A stretch of 9,849 bases of DNA from Ruminococcus sp. (GTDB taxonomy: Bacteria > Bacillota > Clostridia > Oscillospirales > Ruminococcaceae), in the NCBI GenBank assembly GCA_024697705.1, contig JAILFF010000041.1, positions 1-9,849 on the forward strand. Direction: 5' to 3'. This document shows positions 1 to 5,858 of this stretch, one piece after another. The notes below the pieces were generated by a model. The model saw only the letters and a program-made list of their open reading frames with translations, had not been told where the DNA came from and did not search any database. The position numbers were made by a program, and so were the translations under genes. Each line of letters begins with the position of its first letter. Position 1 is the first letter of the stretch.

Positions 1-12
1 CAAGGGCATATC

Positions 13-69
13 AAAAGTCTTAGGAAGGGGGTGTGGGGGAGAACCCTTCTTCAGAAGGGTTTCCCCCAC
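13..69 (+). repeat. Left terminal inverted repeat of element copy 1
   Basis: This is identical over 57 bases to the reverse complement of 465-521. It contains its own small hairpin, AACCCTTCT-TC-AGAAGGGTT (42-61), flanked by runs of G and C that can extend the stem. The same core occurs in copies 2 and 3. Confidence 0.9.
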
Positions 70-464
70 AGTCTGAACGGTTAAAGTCTCAATATAAATA
101 GCAAAAAGCATTTCCGAACAAATAAAATCGGCAATTCATAAGAAAGCTAACAAAAAGGCACAAACATATAAAACATCAGAACTGAGCGGGAACAAGAGAA
201 TTGCCGATTTTAGATTTGCGAAAGAGCGCAGCGATTTTCGCAAATGAATTTCCCCTCCGTCAGTATTTTTCGGAATCCTGCGCTATTGTTGGACGAAAAT
301 CGCTTCGCTCTTTCGCCCAATAAAATCGGCAATTCTTTTGTTTCCGCTCTGTTTTGCAGAGCTATTCAATCGTGCGTTTTTGTTCGCTTTTCTTGAATTG
401 CCGATTTTATTTTGTTTGGAAATGCTGCTTGCTATTTATTATGAGACTTGTGAGGTACGGATTC

Positions 465-521
465 GTGGGGGAAACCCTTCTGAAGAAGGGTTCTCCCCCA
501 CACCCCCTTCCTAAGACTTTT
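465..521 (-). repeat. Right terminal inverted repeat of element copy 1
   Basis: This is the exact reverse complement of 13-69, ending CCCCTTCCTAAGACTTTT. The bases just outside (522-539) still resemble the outer ends of copies 2 and 3, so the true element end is probably near 539. Confidence 0.9.
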
Positions 522-569
522 AGTATGTCCTCATTTTGCGGTTATGGTTTATTTTGCGATTTTATCGCT

Positions 570-612
570 AATAATATAAAACGGACACCCTGTCTGCACG
601 GTCGGGTGTCCG
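570..612 (-). terminator. Rho-independent terminator of purC
   Basis: CGGACACCC (582-590) is complementary to GGGTGTCCG (604-612), giving a 9-base-pair stem with a 13-base loop. Read on the minus strand, the stem is followed by TTTTATATTA. It lies 26 bases past the purC stop, the expected place for its terminator. It also separates purC from element copy 1. Confidence 0.85.
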
Positions 613-637
613 CTGATAATGCTTGTTTTGTCTCAGA

Positions 638-1501
638 TCACTTGTAGGAATCTCTGCCCGTGATCTTCGTATAGCACTCTTTATACAGAGCCGCTGTCTT
701 GTCAACGATCTCCGCGGGCAGCTCGGGAGCGGGGGTGACGCCCTTCAAGTTGTTCTCGATAAGCCAGTCACGAACGAACTGCTTGTCGAACGACTTCGGC
801 GAAGTGCCCGTCTTGTACTCGTCGGCAGCCCAGAAACGGCTCGAATCGGGGGTCATTACCTCGTCGGCAAGCGTCAGTACGCCGTTCTCGTCGTAGCCGA
901 ACTCAAACTTCGTGTCGGCAATGATAAGACCCTTCTTCTGAGCGTCCTCATAGCACTTGTTGTAGATCTTCACACAGATGTCGGCGATACGGTCGGCTTC
1001 CTCGGCACCCATCTCGGCACGCAGCCTGTCCATAGTGATGTTCTCGTCGTGACCCTCGTTGTTCTTCACCGAAGGAGTGAGGATAGGCTCCGCAAGCTTC
1101 TGAGCCTGAACATATTCGCCGTCAACGGGCTGTCCGCAGAAGGTCTTCGACTTCTTGTACTCCTCCCACATACTGCCGAACATATATCCTCTTACGATGA
1201 ACTCGTAGGGGAGCATTTTCAGCTTCTTGGTGAGGATAGTCCTTCCCTGATACTGCTCGCTGTCGCTTGCAAACATCTCGGGCATATCGGAAAGCTCGGA
1301 GGAAATGATGTGGTTCGGGATAATATCCTTCGTAAGCTCGAACCAGTAGAGCGCTATCTGATTGAGCGCCTTGCCCTTTCCGGGAATGGTCGAGTTAAGG
1401 ATAACGTCGAAAGCGGAGATACGATCGGTAGTCACCATTACGAGCTGACCGTTATCCGTTTCGTAGACCTCTCTTACCTTGCCTGAAATGATCTTCTTCA
1501 T
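638..1501 (-). CDS. purC: Phosphoribosylaminoimidazole-succinocarboxamide synthase (SAICAR synthetase)
   Basis: PurC joins L-aspartate to CAIR using ATP to make SAICAR, a cytoplasmic step of de novo purine synthesis. The 287-residue product has the nucleotide-binding GKVREVY near residues 7-13, TTDRISAFD at 24-32, RGYMFGS at 104-110, the signature LIIADTKFEFG at 192-202, and DSSRFW at 219-224. The length fits the larger SAICAR synthetase subtype (about 290-310 residues) and not the roughly 235-residue Bacillus type. The ATG at 1499-1501 was chosen over an in-frame upstream ATG near 1555. It has an AAGAGGTG ribosome binding site 8 bases ahead (1509-1516) and gives the family's usual N-terminus, whereas the upstream ATG lies about at the predicted transcription start. 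The gene appears monocistronic, with its own promoter and terminator. No other purine gene is adjacent. Confidence 0.97.
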   Translation of the reverse strand: MKKIISGKVREVYETDNGQLVMVTTDRISAFDVILNSTIPGKGKALNQIALYWFELTKDIIPNHIISSELSDMPEMFASDSEQYQGRTILTKKLKMLPYEFIVRGYMFGSMWEEYKKSKTFCGQPVDGEYVQAQKLAEPILTPSVKNNEGHDENITMDRLRAEMGAEEADRIADICVKIYNKCYEDAQKKGLIIADTKFEFGYDENGVLTLADEVMTPDSSRFWAADEYKTGTSPKSFDKQFVRDWLIENNLKGVTPAPELPAEIVDKTAALYKECYTKITGRDSYK

Positions 1502-1558
1502 GATAAAACACCTCTTAATTATAATTACAGCATTTTGTGCTAAAGGAACACCCATTCT

Positions 1559-1587
1559 ATTATACCAGTCCGAAGCGGAAACGTCAA
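1559..1587 (-). promoter_or_regulatory. Sigma-A promoter of purC
   Basis: Read on the minus strand, TTGACG (1582-1587) and TATAAT (1559-1564) are separated by exactly 17 bases. The predicted start near 1552 leaves a leader of about 50 bases before the purC ATG. The leader is too short for a purine riboswitch aptamer, and none was recognised. Confidence 0.88.
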
Positions 1588-1622
1588 GCTTTTAAATAGA
1601 AAATTTACGAAAACAAGCATAA

Positions 1623-1637
1623 TTCACAAACAGTGAA
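1623..1637 (-). terminator. Weak hairpin after the phosphoesterase gene
   Basis: TTCAC (1623-1627) and GTGAA (1633-1637) form a short stem 10 bases past the stop codon. On the minus strand the next bases are TTATGCTTGTTTTC, only a loose T-rich tract. This may be a weak terminator. If it is not, the transcript would read into purC. Confidence 0.25.
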
Positions 1638-1647
1638 CAAAGAGCTT

Positions 1648-2493
1648 TCAGATCCCGAGCTTTTCGGCAGCCTCCTGCCACAAGCCCTCGTCGTCGAAGG
1701 GCAGCTTTCTTTTGCGGCTCGCCTTGGACACATAACGCACGACGTCCTCGTTATAATTCCTGCCCGTGCGCAGCGCCGCTATATACGCCCGCGACCATAC
1801 ATTAGCCTTTTCGAGCAGACCGCTCGTCTTAAATTCCTCGATAACGGCTTCGCGGTCGAAGGGGACGCAGATCGTTTCATAACGCCAGTTTTCGCCTTCC
1901 TCCGCCGTGAGAATGACCATTGTCGCTTCGACCCCCGCGTGCTGAGGATTCCCCACCGAGCCCGCGTTGACGAGGGTCTTTTCACCGACGGTAAGCTCGT
2001 AGCATTTGTGGCAATGCCCGCAGACGAGCAGGCGGGTGTTCATCTCGTCGATGACCTCGCGGGTATCCTTGCAGTCGCCGACGAACAAACGTCTGTTATT
2101 CTGCATGGAGCCGTGGCATATCTCGAAAGGCTCATAGCGTTCGGGCTTAACTTCCATACCGATGGGCATACTCTCGAAGAAGCGCAGGTCGCTGCCCGTG
2201 AGGTTTTCGTAGGTATAGAGCAGCGAGCCGCTCTGCGAGCAGAAGTGCCAGTTTTCGGAGAGCCTTTTGGTATGATCGAGGAGATAGTCCTCGCGGTTGC
2301 CGCGCACGAACCATGTTTCGTATTCTTCCGCCGCTCTTTTGAGGAGCTTCATTGTTTTCTGAGGATAAGGACAGTCGGTGACGTAATCACCGAGAAAAGC
2401 GATACCGTCGGCGCGTTCGGCACGGATACGGTCAAGACAGGCTTCGAGTGCAATATGGTTGCTGTGGATATCGCCGAGTACGGCTATTTTCAT
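1648..2493 (-). CDS. Calcineurin-like metallophosphoesterase
   Basis: This 281-residue cytoplasmic protein belongs to the calcineurin-like phosphoesterase superfamily (Metallophos_2 type), dinuclear metal enzymes that cleave phosphomono- or diesters. The metal-binding pattern is complete in order: GDIH (Asp8, His10), GDYVTD (Asp36), GNRE (Asn67), CHGS (His127), and GHCH (His160, His162), followed by NAGSVGNPQ. A basic C-terminal extension of roughly 70 residues follows the core, and its function is not apparent. The start at 2491-2493 was chosen because GDIHSN then falls at residues 7-12, as is usual for the family, and GGAAGTGA lies 5 bases upstream. The substrate cannot be told from sequence. 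The gene is divergent from prs and has its own strong promoter. Confidence 0.9.
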   Translation of the reverse strand: MKIAVLGDIHSNHIALEACLDRIRAERADGIAFLGDYVTDCPYPQKTMKLLKRAAEEYETWFVRGNREDYLLDHTKRLSENWHFCSQSGSLLYTYENLTGSDLRFFESMPIGMEVKPERYEPFEICHGSMQNNRRLFVGDCKDTREVIDEMNTRLLVCGHCHKCYELTVGEKTLVNAGSVGNPQHAGVEATMVILTAEEGENWRYETICVPFDREAVIEEFKTSGLLEKANVWSRAYIAALRTGRNYNEDVVRYVSKASRKRKLPFDDEGLWQEAAEKLGI

Positions 2494-2606
2494 GAGGGTC
2501 ACTTCCAATAACATTTTATAAGGACAGCATAGCGGGTCGGTAAAAGGGGCTTTTTGCACAAACCGCGTTCATGCCGCAGCCTTTTTTGCTCTCCCAAACA
2601 ATTTAT

Positions 2607-2635
2607 ATAATAACATTTTTACTTTGTTATGTCAA
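2607..2635 (-). promoter_or_regulatory. Sigma-A promoter of the phosphoesterase gene
   Basis: On the minus strand, TTGACA (2630-2635) and TATTAT (2607-2612) are separated by 17 bases. The predicted transcript starts near 2600, giving a leader of about 105 bases before the ATG at 2493. No recognisable riboswitch was seen in that leader. Confidence 0.85.
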
Positions 2636-2956
2636 GTTGATTCCGCATTTTTTCACGGAAATCAATTTTGCTCCGGTTGTCGGAAATCATGCAGAGGCGC
2701 ACTGCATGAGCTCGTTCATGCCCGTGTGCGCCCATTTTGTGAGGCAGATGACGCGATTTGCGGGCGCTCACGGGCACGAGCCGTGGTTTGCATCAACAAG
2801 TTGATGCCGCAGAGCGCCCCTACATAATTTACAAATATTATCATGTGAATACAGAAAATTGATTTCAGTGTTCGTTCATCTCCCCTTCGCCCTGCGCACA
2901 TTGATATTTTCAAATATGAAAAGATGTTAAATTTTTTTCTTTTTCCAAAAAAGGTA
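2636..2956. other. Divergent intergenic region with a cluster of small palindromes
   Basis: No gene is supported in this 320-base stretch between the phosphoesterase and prs promoters. It contains GCATGAGC-TC-GTTCATGC (2704-2721, 8-pair stem with one G:T). It also contains GCATCAAC-AA-GTTGATGC (2790-2807, perfect 8-pair stem), plus an inverted pair 2720-2733 / 2762-2775 with one mismatch. The first two share length and layout with the small palindromes inserted in elements 2 and 3. A weak TTTTCA-AATA-TGAAAA dyad lies at 2907-2922. Confidence 0.6.
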
Positions 2957-2985
2957 TTGTAAAATCCCGTCGGATATTGTATAAT
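2957..2985 (+). promoter_or_regulatory. Sigma-A promoter of prs
   Basis: TTGTAA (2957-2962) and TATAAT (2980-2985) are separated by 17 bases. The predicted start is near 2992, leaving a leader of about 80 bases with one strong hairpin (3002-3026). Confidence 0.85.
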
Positions 2986-3001
2986 AAGGGATAGATAATT
3001 G

Positions 3002-3026
3002 CGGTAGGAAAGCTTCTTTCCTACCG
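3002..3026 (+). promoter_or_regulatory. 5'-leader hairpin of prs mRNA
   Basis: CGGTAGGAAAG and CTTTCCTACCG form a perfect 11-pair stem with a 3-base CTT loop, about 10 bases from the predicted transcription start. It is not followed by a T run, so it is not a terminator. A stabilising 5' structure or a protein-binding site is possible. No PRPP or purine riboswitch fold was recognised. Confidence 0.6.
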
Positions 3027-3072
3027 TCTCAGTAGGGATAACCAAAAAAACAGAGAAAAGAGGAACTGTTAA

Positions 3073-4218
3073 ATGGGTACAAACGTTGACAAGATATTCG
3101 ACTCGGCATCTGCGGTGGCGCCGCTTGGGATAATCGCCATGAAGGGCGCAAGCGAACTCGGCAACCGCATCAACGAATACTTCCTGAAATGGAGAGCACC
3201 CTTTGAGGATACCGAGAAAAAAACTTACCTCATCGAGGCTGACTGCCCCCGCTTCCAGTCGGGCGACGGTAAGGGTCTTATCAAGACGACCGTTCGCGGC
3301 AAAGACCTTTTCATTATCTGCGATATGGCTAATTACAGCTGCACCTACAAAATGTTCGGCAAGGAATGTGCCATGTCCCCCGACGATCATTATCAGGATC
3401 TTAAACGCATTATCCAGGCGGCAAGCGGTAAGGCTCACCGCATCAACGTTATAATGCCTATCCTTTACGGCGGCAGACAGCACCGCCGCTCCTTCCGCGA
3501 ATCCCTCGACTGCGCCGTGGCTTTGCAGGAGCTTGCTAATATGGGCGTGCAGAACATCGTTACCTTCGACGCTCACGACCCCCGCGTGCAGAACGCTATC
3601 CCGCTTACGGGCTTCGATAACATCATGCCCTCCTATCAGGTGCTTAAGGCTATGATGAAGACCTTCCCCGAGATAAAGTTCGATAAGGATAACTTCATGA
3701 TAGTTTCCCCCGACGAAGGCGCTATCAACAGAAATATGTACTACGCTTCGGTTCTCGGCGTCGATCTCGGTATGTTCTACAAGCGCCGCGATTACTCGAC
3801 CGTCGTTGACGGCAGAAATCCCATCGTCGCTCACGAATATATGGGCAACGACGTTGCGGGCAAGAATGTTTTCATCGCCGACGACCTTATCTCTTCGGGC
3901 GAAAGTATGCTTGATATCGCCATCGAGCTGAAAAAGCGCAAGGCTAACAAGATAATCTGCTACGCTACCTACGGTATGTTCACGAACGGTCTTTCCACCT
4001 TCGACGAAAAGTATGCTGACGGCACCATAAGCGCTGTTCTCGGCACCAACCTCACCTACCGCACACCCGAGCTGCTTTCGCGCCCGTGGTTCCACGAGGT
4101 TGACTGCTCGAAGTATATCGCTTATTATATCGCTACGCTCAACCACGATATGTCGATCTCCGACGTTATCGACCCGCATCAGAAGATAGCGGCTTTGCTT
4201 GACAAAAACAAGCAGTAA
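3073..4218 (+). CDS. prs: Ribose-phosphate pyrophosphokinase (PRPP synthetase), long divergent form
   Basis: The enzyme transfers pyrophosphate from ATP to ribose 5-phosphate to make PRPP, the shared precursor of purines, pyrimidines, histidine, tryptophan and NAD. Family motifs appear in order but in altered form. These are YGGRQHRR (132-139, where classical enzymes have YARQDRK), TFDAHDPRVQ with the conserved His (164-173), VSPDEG (211-216), and the PRPP-binding loop VFIADDLISSGES (266-278). At 381 residues it is about 65 longer than the classical form of roughly 315, with extra sequence mostly at the N-terminus and in the C-terminal third. AGAGGA lies 9 bases before the ATG. Only 5 bases separate the stop from the lipoprotein gene, suggesting one transcript. 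Kinetics and allosteric behaviour cannot be predicted from the classical enzyme. Confidence 0.93.
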   Translation: MGTNVDKIFDSASAVAPLGIIAMKGASELGNRINEYFLKWRAPFEDTEKKTYLIEADCPRFQSGDGKGLIKTTVRGKDLFIICDMANYSCTYKMFGKECAMSPDDHYQDLKRIIQAASGKAHRINVIMPILYGGRQHRRSFRESLDCAVALQELANMGVQNIVTFDAHDPRVQNAIPLTGFDNIMPSYQVLKAMMKTFPEIKFDKDNFMIVSPDEGAINRNMYYASVLGVDLGMFYKRRDYSTVVDGRNPIVAHEYMGNDVAGKNVFIADDLISSGESMLDIAIELKKRKANKIICYATYGMFTNGLSTFDEKYADGTISAVLGTNLTYRTPELLSRPWFHEVDCSKYIAYYIATLNHDMSISDVIDPHQKIAALLDKNKQ

Positions 4219-4223
4219 TATAT

Positions 4224-4649
4224 ATGAGGTATAAACTACTGACAGCGGCGCTGCTGCTGTCGGCGCTGCTGCTATTGACCTCATGCAGCAAGGGAAAGCA
4301 CTGCACACTGACGATCAACGCAAGCTTCGACGGCTTCTCGATCGCAGGCGAACCGCTTGGAAGCGGCTGCTATGAAGAGAGCTTCACCGTCTATAAAGGC
4401 ACGGCGCTCACCTGCGGCATTGGCGGCGGCTCGCACATGGAGATACAGGATAAGTCCGACGATAACACTTGGATAGAAGTACTTGACATCGACGAAAACG
4501 GCGTGACATATCTGCTGAGAAACCATATCAACGACGAGGGGACACAGATAACCGCAAACTACGGCGCGGATACCGAGACCCACGACACGATAGTCTGCGA
4601 CGGCGAGTGCTGTTACAGAAAGATGCATTTCTCTGACTTTACAGAATAA
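4224..4649 (+). CDS. Small putative lipoprotein of unknown function
   Basis: The 141-residue product starts with a classic lipoprotein signal: positive N-terminus MRYK, a hydrophobic stretch to about residue 18, and the lipobox LTSC with Cys21 as the lipidation site. The mature part is about 120 residues, acidic, without membrane segments, and has a cysteine-rich end containing VCDGECC. No domain was recognised. It starts 5 bases after the prs stop with no good ribosome binding site of its own, so it is probably translated by coupling to prs. Outer-leaflet anchoring is inferred from the lipobox alone. Confidence 0.75.
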   Translation: MRYKLLTAALLLSALLLLTSCSKGKHCTLTINASFDGFSIAGEPLGSGCYEESFTVYKGTALTCGIGGGSHMEIQDKSDDNTWIEVLDIDENGVTYLLRNHINDEGTQITANYGADTETHDTIVCDGECCYRKMHFSDFTE

Positions 4650-4653
4650 CAGG

Positions 4654-4693
4654 ATATGACAGCGGAGAATAATTTTTCCGCTGTTTGCCATAT
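4654..4693 (+). other. Intercistronic hairpin before the cytidylyltransferase gene
   Basis: CAGCGGA (4660-4666) pairs with TCCGCTG (4677-4683), and an outer ATATG/CATAT pair (4654-4658, 4689-4693) could extend it. It fills most of the 58-base gap and ends at the ribosome binding site of the next gene. The bases after the stem are TTTGCC, too short a T run for a good terminator, so read-through or a processing role is as likely. Confidence 0.4.
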
Positions 4694-4707
4694 ACGGAGG
4701 TGACGGC

Positions 4708-5412
4708 ATGATCTATGCCGCAATAGTCGCGGGGGGAACAGGCTCCCGCATGGGGGCGGATATCCCCAAGCAATTTCTGCCGCTCGGCGGCAAGCCCGTA
4801 ATCATCCGCACGATCGAGCGCTTTCTTGAATGTGAGGAGATCGACGTTGTATACATCGGAGTTCACCCCGACTGGACGGAGCAACTCGCGGAAATGTGCC
4901 GCGAAAACCTTACCGACACCTCGAAAATAAGGGTGATCGAAGGCGGCAGCGACCGCAACGGTACGGTTTTACGGATAGTTGATTCGATACGCGGCGAACG
5001 CGGTATCTCGGACGACGATATAATCGTCACGCACGACGGCGTGCGCCCGTTCGTGACAATACGAGAGATAGCGGAGAGCATCACAGCGCTCGACGGCTAT
5101 GACGGCGTGACGGTATGTGCGCCCGTCAAGGACACCATTCTCTGTTCGGAGGACGGCAGAGGCATCGACAGTGTTCCCGACCGTGACAAGCTTTTCCGCA
5201 CGCTCACGCCGCAGACGTTCCGGCTGTCGGTTTTATCGGACGCCTTTGATAAATTGCCGCATGAAACGGTTTCAAGGCTGACCGACACGGCGGGGTTATT
5301 AAGGGAGCTCGGGAAACCTGTGGGGCTTGTTCGGGGCGGAGAGTTCAATATCAAGCTAACGACGCCGATAGACATGACGCTCGGTGAGCTTATACTGATG
5401 CAGAACGCATAA
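4708..5412 (+). CDS. IspD/TarI family cytidylyltransferase
   Basis: The 234-residue cytoplasmic enzyme belongs to the family that moves CMP from CTP onto a sugar- or polyol-phosphate. It has the nucleotide-binding loop AGGTGSRMG (8-16), PKQF (20-23), EGGSDRN (78-84), VTHDGVRPF (107-115), LTPQTF (166-171) and FNIKLTTPID (213-222). It may be IspD (2-C-methyl-erythritol 4-phosphate cytidylyltransferase, MEP isoprenoid pathway) or TarI (ribitol-5-phosphate cytidylyltransferase, wall polymer synthesis). The stretches EGGSDRN and DDDIIVTHD look closer to my memory of Bacillus TarI than to typical IspD, which usually has HDAARP. No TarJ or isoprenoid gene is adjacent to decide. GGAGGTGA lies 4 bases before the ATG. 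It is probably the last gene of a prs-lipoprotein group, with element 2 following at once. Confidence 0.9.
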   Translation: MIYAAIVAGGTGSRMGADIPKQFLPLGGKPVIIRTIERFLECEEIDVVYIGVHPDWTEQLAEMCRENLTDTSKIRVIEGGSDRNGTVLRIVDSIRGERGISDDDIIVTHDGVRPFVTIREIAESITALDGYDGVTVCAPVKDTILCSEDGRGIDSVPDRDKLFRTLTPQTFRLSVLSDAFDKLPHETVSRLTDTAGLLRELGKPVGLVRGGEFNIKLTTPIDMTLGELILMQNA

Positions 5413-5475
5413 AAAGGCAAAAGCAAAGAAAAAAGCAAAAGTGAAAGCAAAACCAAAAGTCTTAGGAAGGGGTCG

Positions 5476-5493
5476 GCACGAGCAAGCTCGTGC
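5476..5493. repeat. Mini-palindrome in left arm of element 2
   Basis: GCACGAGC-AA-GCTCGTGC forms a perfect 8-pair stem with a 2-base loop. It sits where copy 1 has only a few bases between two G runs. An identical unit occurs in both arms of copy 3. Confidence 0.85.
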
Positions 5494-5514
5494 AGGGGAG
5501 AACCCTTCTTCACG

Positions 5515-5533
5515 GCACGAACGCAGTTCGTGC
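5515..5533. repeat. Mini-palindrome at the hairpin tip in element 2
   Basis: GCACGAAC-GCA-GTTCGTGC forms a perfect 8-pair stem with a 3-base loop. It lies at the tip of the AACCCTTCT/AGAAGGGTT hairpin seen intact in copies 1 and 3, replacing part of the right half of that hairpin. Confidence 0.85.
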
Positions 5534-5858
5534 AGGTTTCCCCCACAAAGCCGGCGGCGTTCGGAATCTAACCGGAGAAAGTAAAGTGAGCGGTTCAAAA
5601 TAAAATCGGCAATTCTCTTGTTCACGTACTGTCTTACAGAGCTATTAGATTCTGCCTTTTTGTGGGCTTCTTTAAGAATTGCCGATTTTATTTTTTGACC
5701 GTTCGGATTTCTTTCTCCGATTCGATTGCTTGAACCGCTCGGTCTCTGGGGGAAAACCCTTCTGAAGAAGGGTTTTTCCCCCAGACCCCCTTTCCTAAGA
5801 CTTTTGGTTTTGCCTTCACTTTGCTATTTTATAAAATATTATCTTAAGGAGATCTATT

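Larger units (their letters stand above)
1..539. mobile_element. Long palindromic intergenic element, copy 1 (MITE-like, non-coding; left tip cut by window edge)
   Basis: The stretch is an imperfect palindrome centred near 267. Its outer arms, 13-69 and 465-521, are identical 57-base inverted repeats beginning AAAAGTCTTAGGAAGGGG. Complementarity continues inward: 83-137 pairs with 395-452, and 137-212 with 319-395. A motif TAAAATCGGCAATTC occurs at 123-137 and 321-335, with its reverse complement at 198-212 and 395-409. The apex (214-271) is identical to that of copy 3. The right end appears to continue to about 539 by similarity with the ends of copies 2 and 3, and the left end probably starts a few bases outside the window. 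No convincing protein is encoded. The structure resembles a miniature inverted-repeat element, but no target-site duplication or transposase was found, so mobility is inference from three dispersed copies. Confidence 0.8.
5435..5824. mobile_element. Palindromic intergenic element, copy 2 (short form)
   Basis: The outer ends are inverted: GCAAAAGTGAAAGC (from 5435) against GCCTTCACTTTGC (to 5824), then AAAAGTCTTAGGAA on the left and its complement on the right. Inside, one TAAAATCGGCAATTC (5601-5615) faces its complement (5676-5690). Flanking sequences such as CGGAGAAAG (5573-5581) and CTTTCTCCG are also complementary. Copies 1 and 3 have two such internal units plus an apex; this copy has only the right-hand unit. 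The left arm carries two small palindromes (5476-5493, 5515-5533) that the right arm lacks. It fills the gap from just past the cytidylyltransferase stop to just before the deacetylase ribosome binding site. Confidence 0.8.

Noticed and set aside
13..69. The GGGGGAGAACCCTTCT/AGAAGGGTTTCCCCC hairpin as an ordinary Rho-independent terminator
   Set aside because: The stem is strong, but it is not followed by a run of T on either strand, so classical intrinsic termination is not supported.
121..409. The repeated CGGCAATTC motif as a CRISPR array
   Set aside because: Copies alternate in orientation, are only 15-17 bases, have unequal spacing, and the intervening units are related to each other, unlike unique spacers.
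1..539. Element 1 as a complete insertion sequence
   Set aside because: There is no transposase reading frame between the inverted repeats, and the interior is itself palindromic. A MITE-like or structural element fits better.
623..1486. A 287-codon plus-strand frame opposite purC
   Set aside because: It is the antisense shadow of purC, with no recognisable motifs or ribosome binding site, and it crosses the purC terminator region.
1633..2511. A 292-codon plus-strand frame opposite the phosphoesterase
   Set aside because: The minus-strand reading has the complete metal-site motif set. The plus-strand reading has none and lacks initiation signals.
2992..3072. A PRPP or purine riboswitch in the prs leader
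   Set aside because: The leader is about 80 bases with a single simple hairpin. None of the conserved junction sequences of those riboswitches were recognised.
2716..4308. A 530-codon open frame on the minus strand opposite prs
   Set aside because: It overlaps the well-supported prs and lipoprotein genes antisense, shows no domain pattern, and has no ribosome binding site. It reflects the codon bias of prs.
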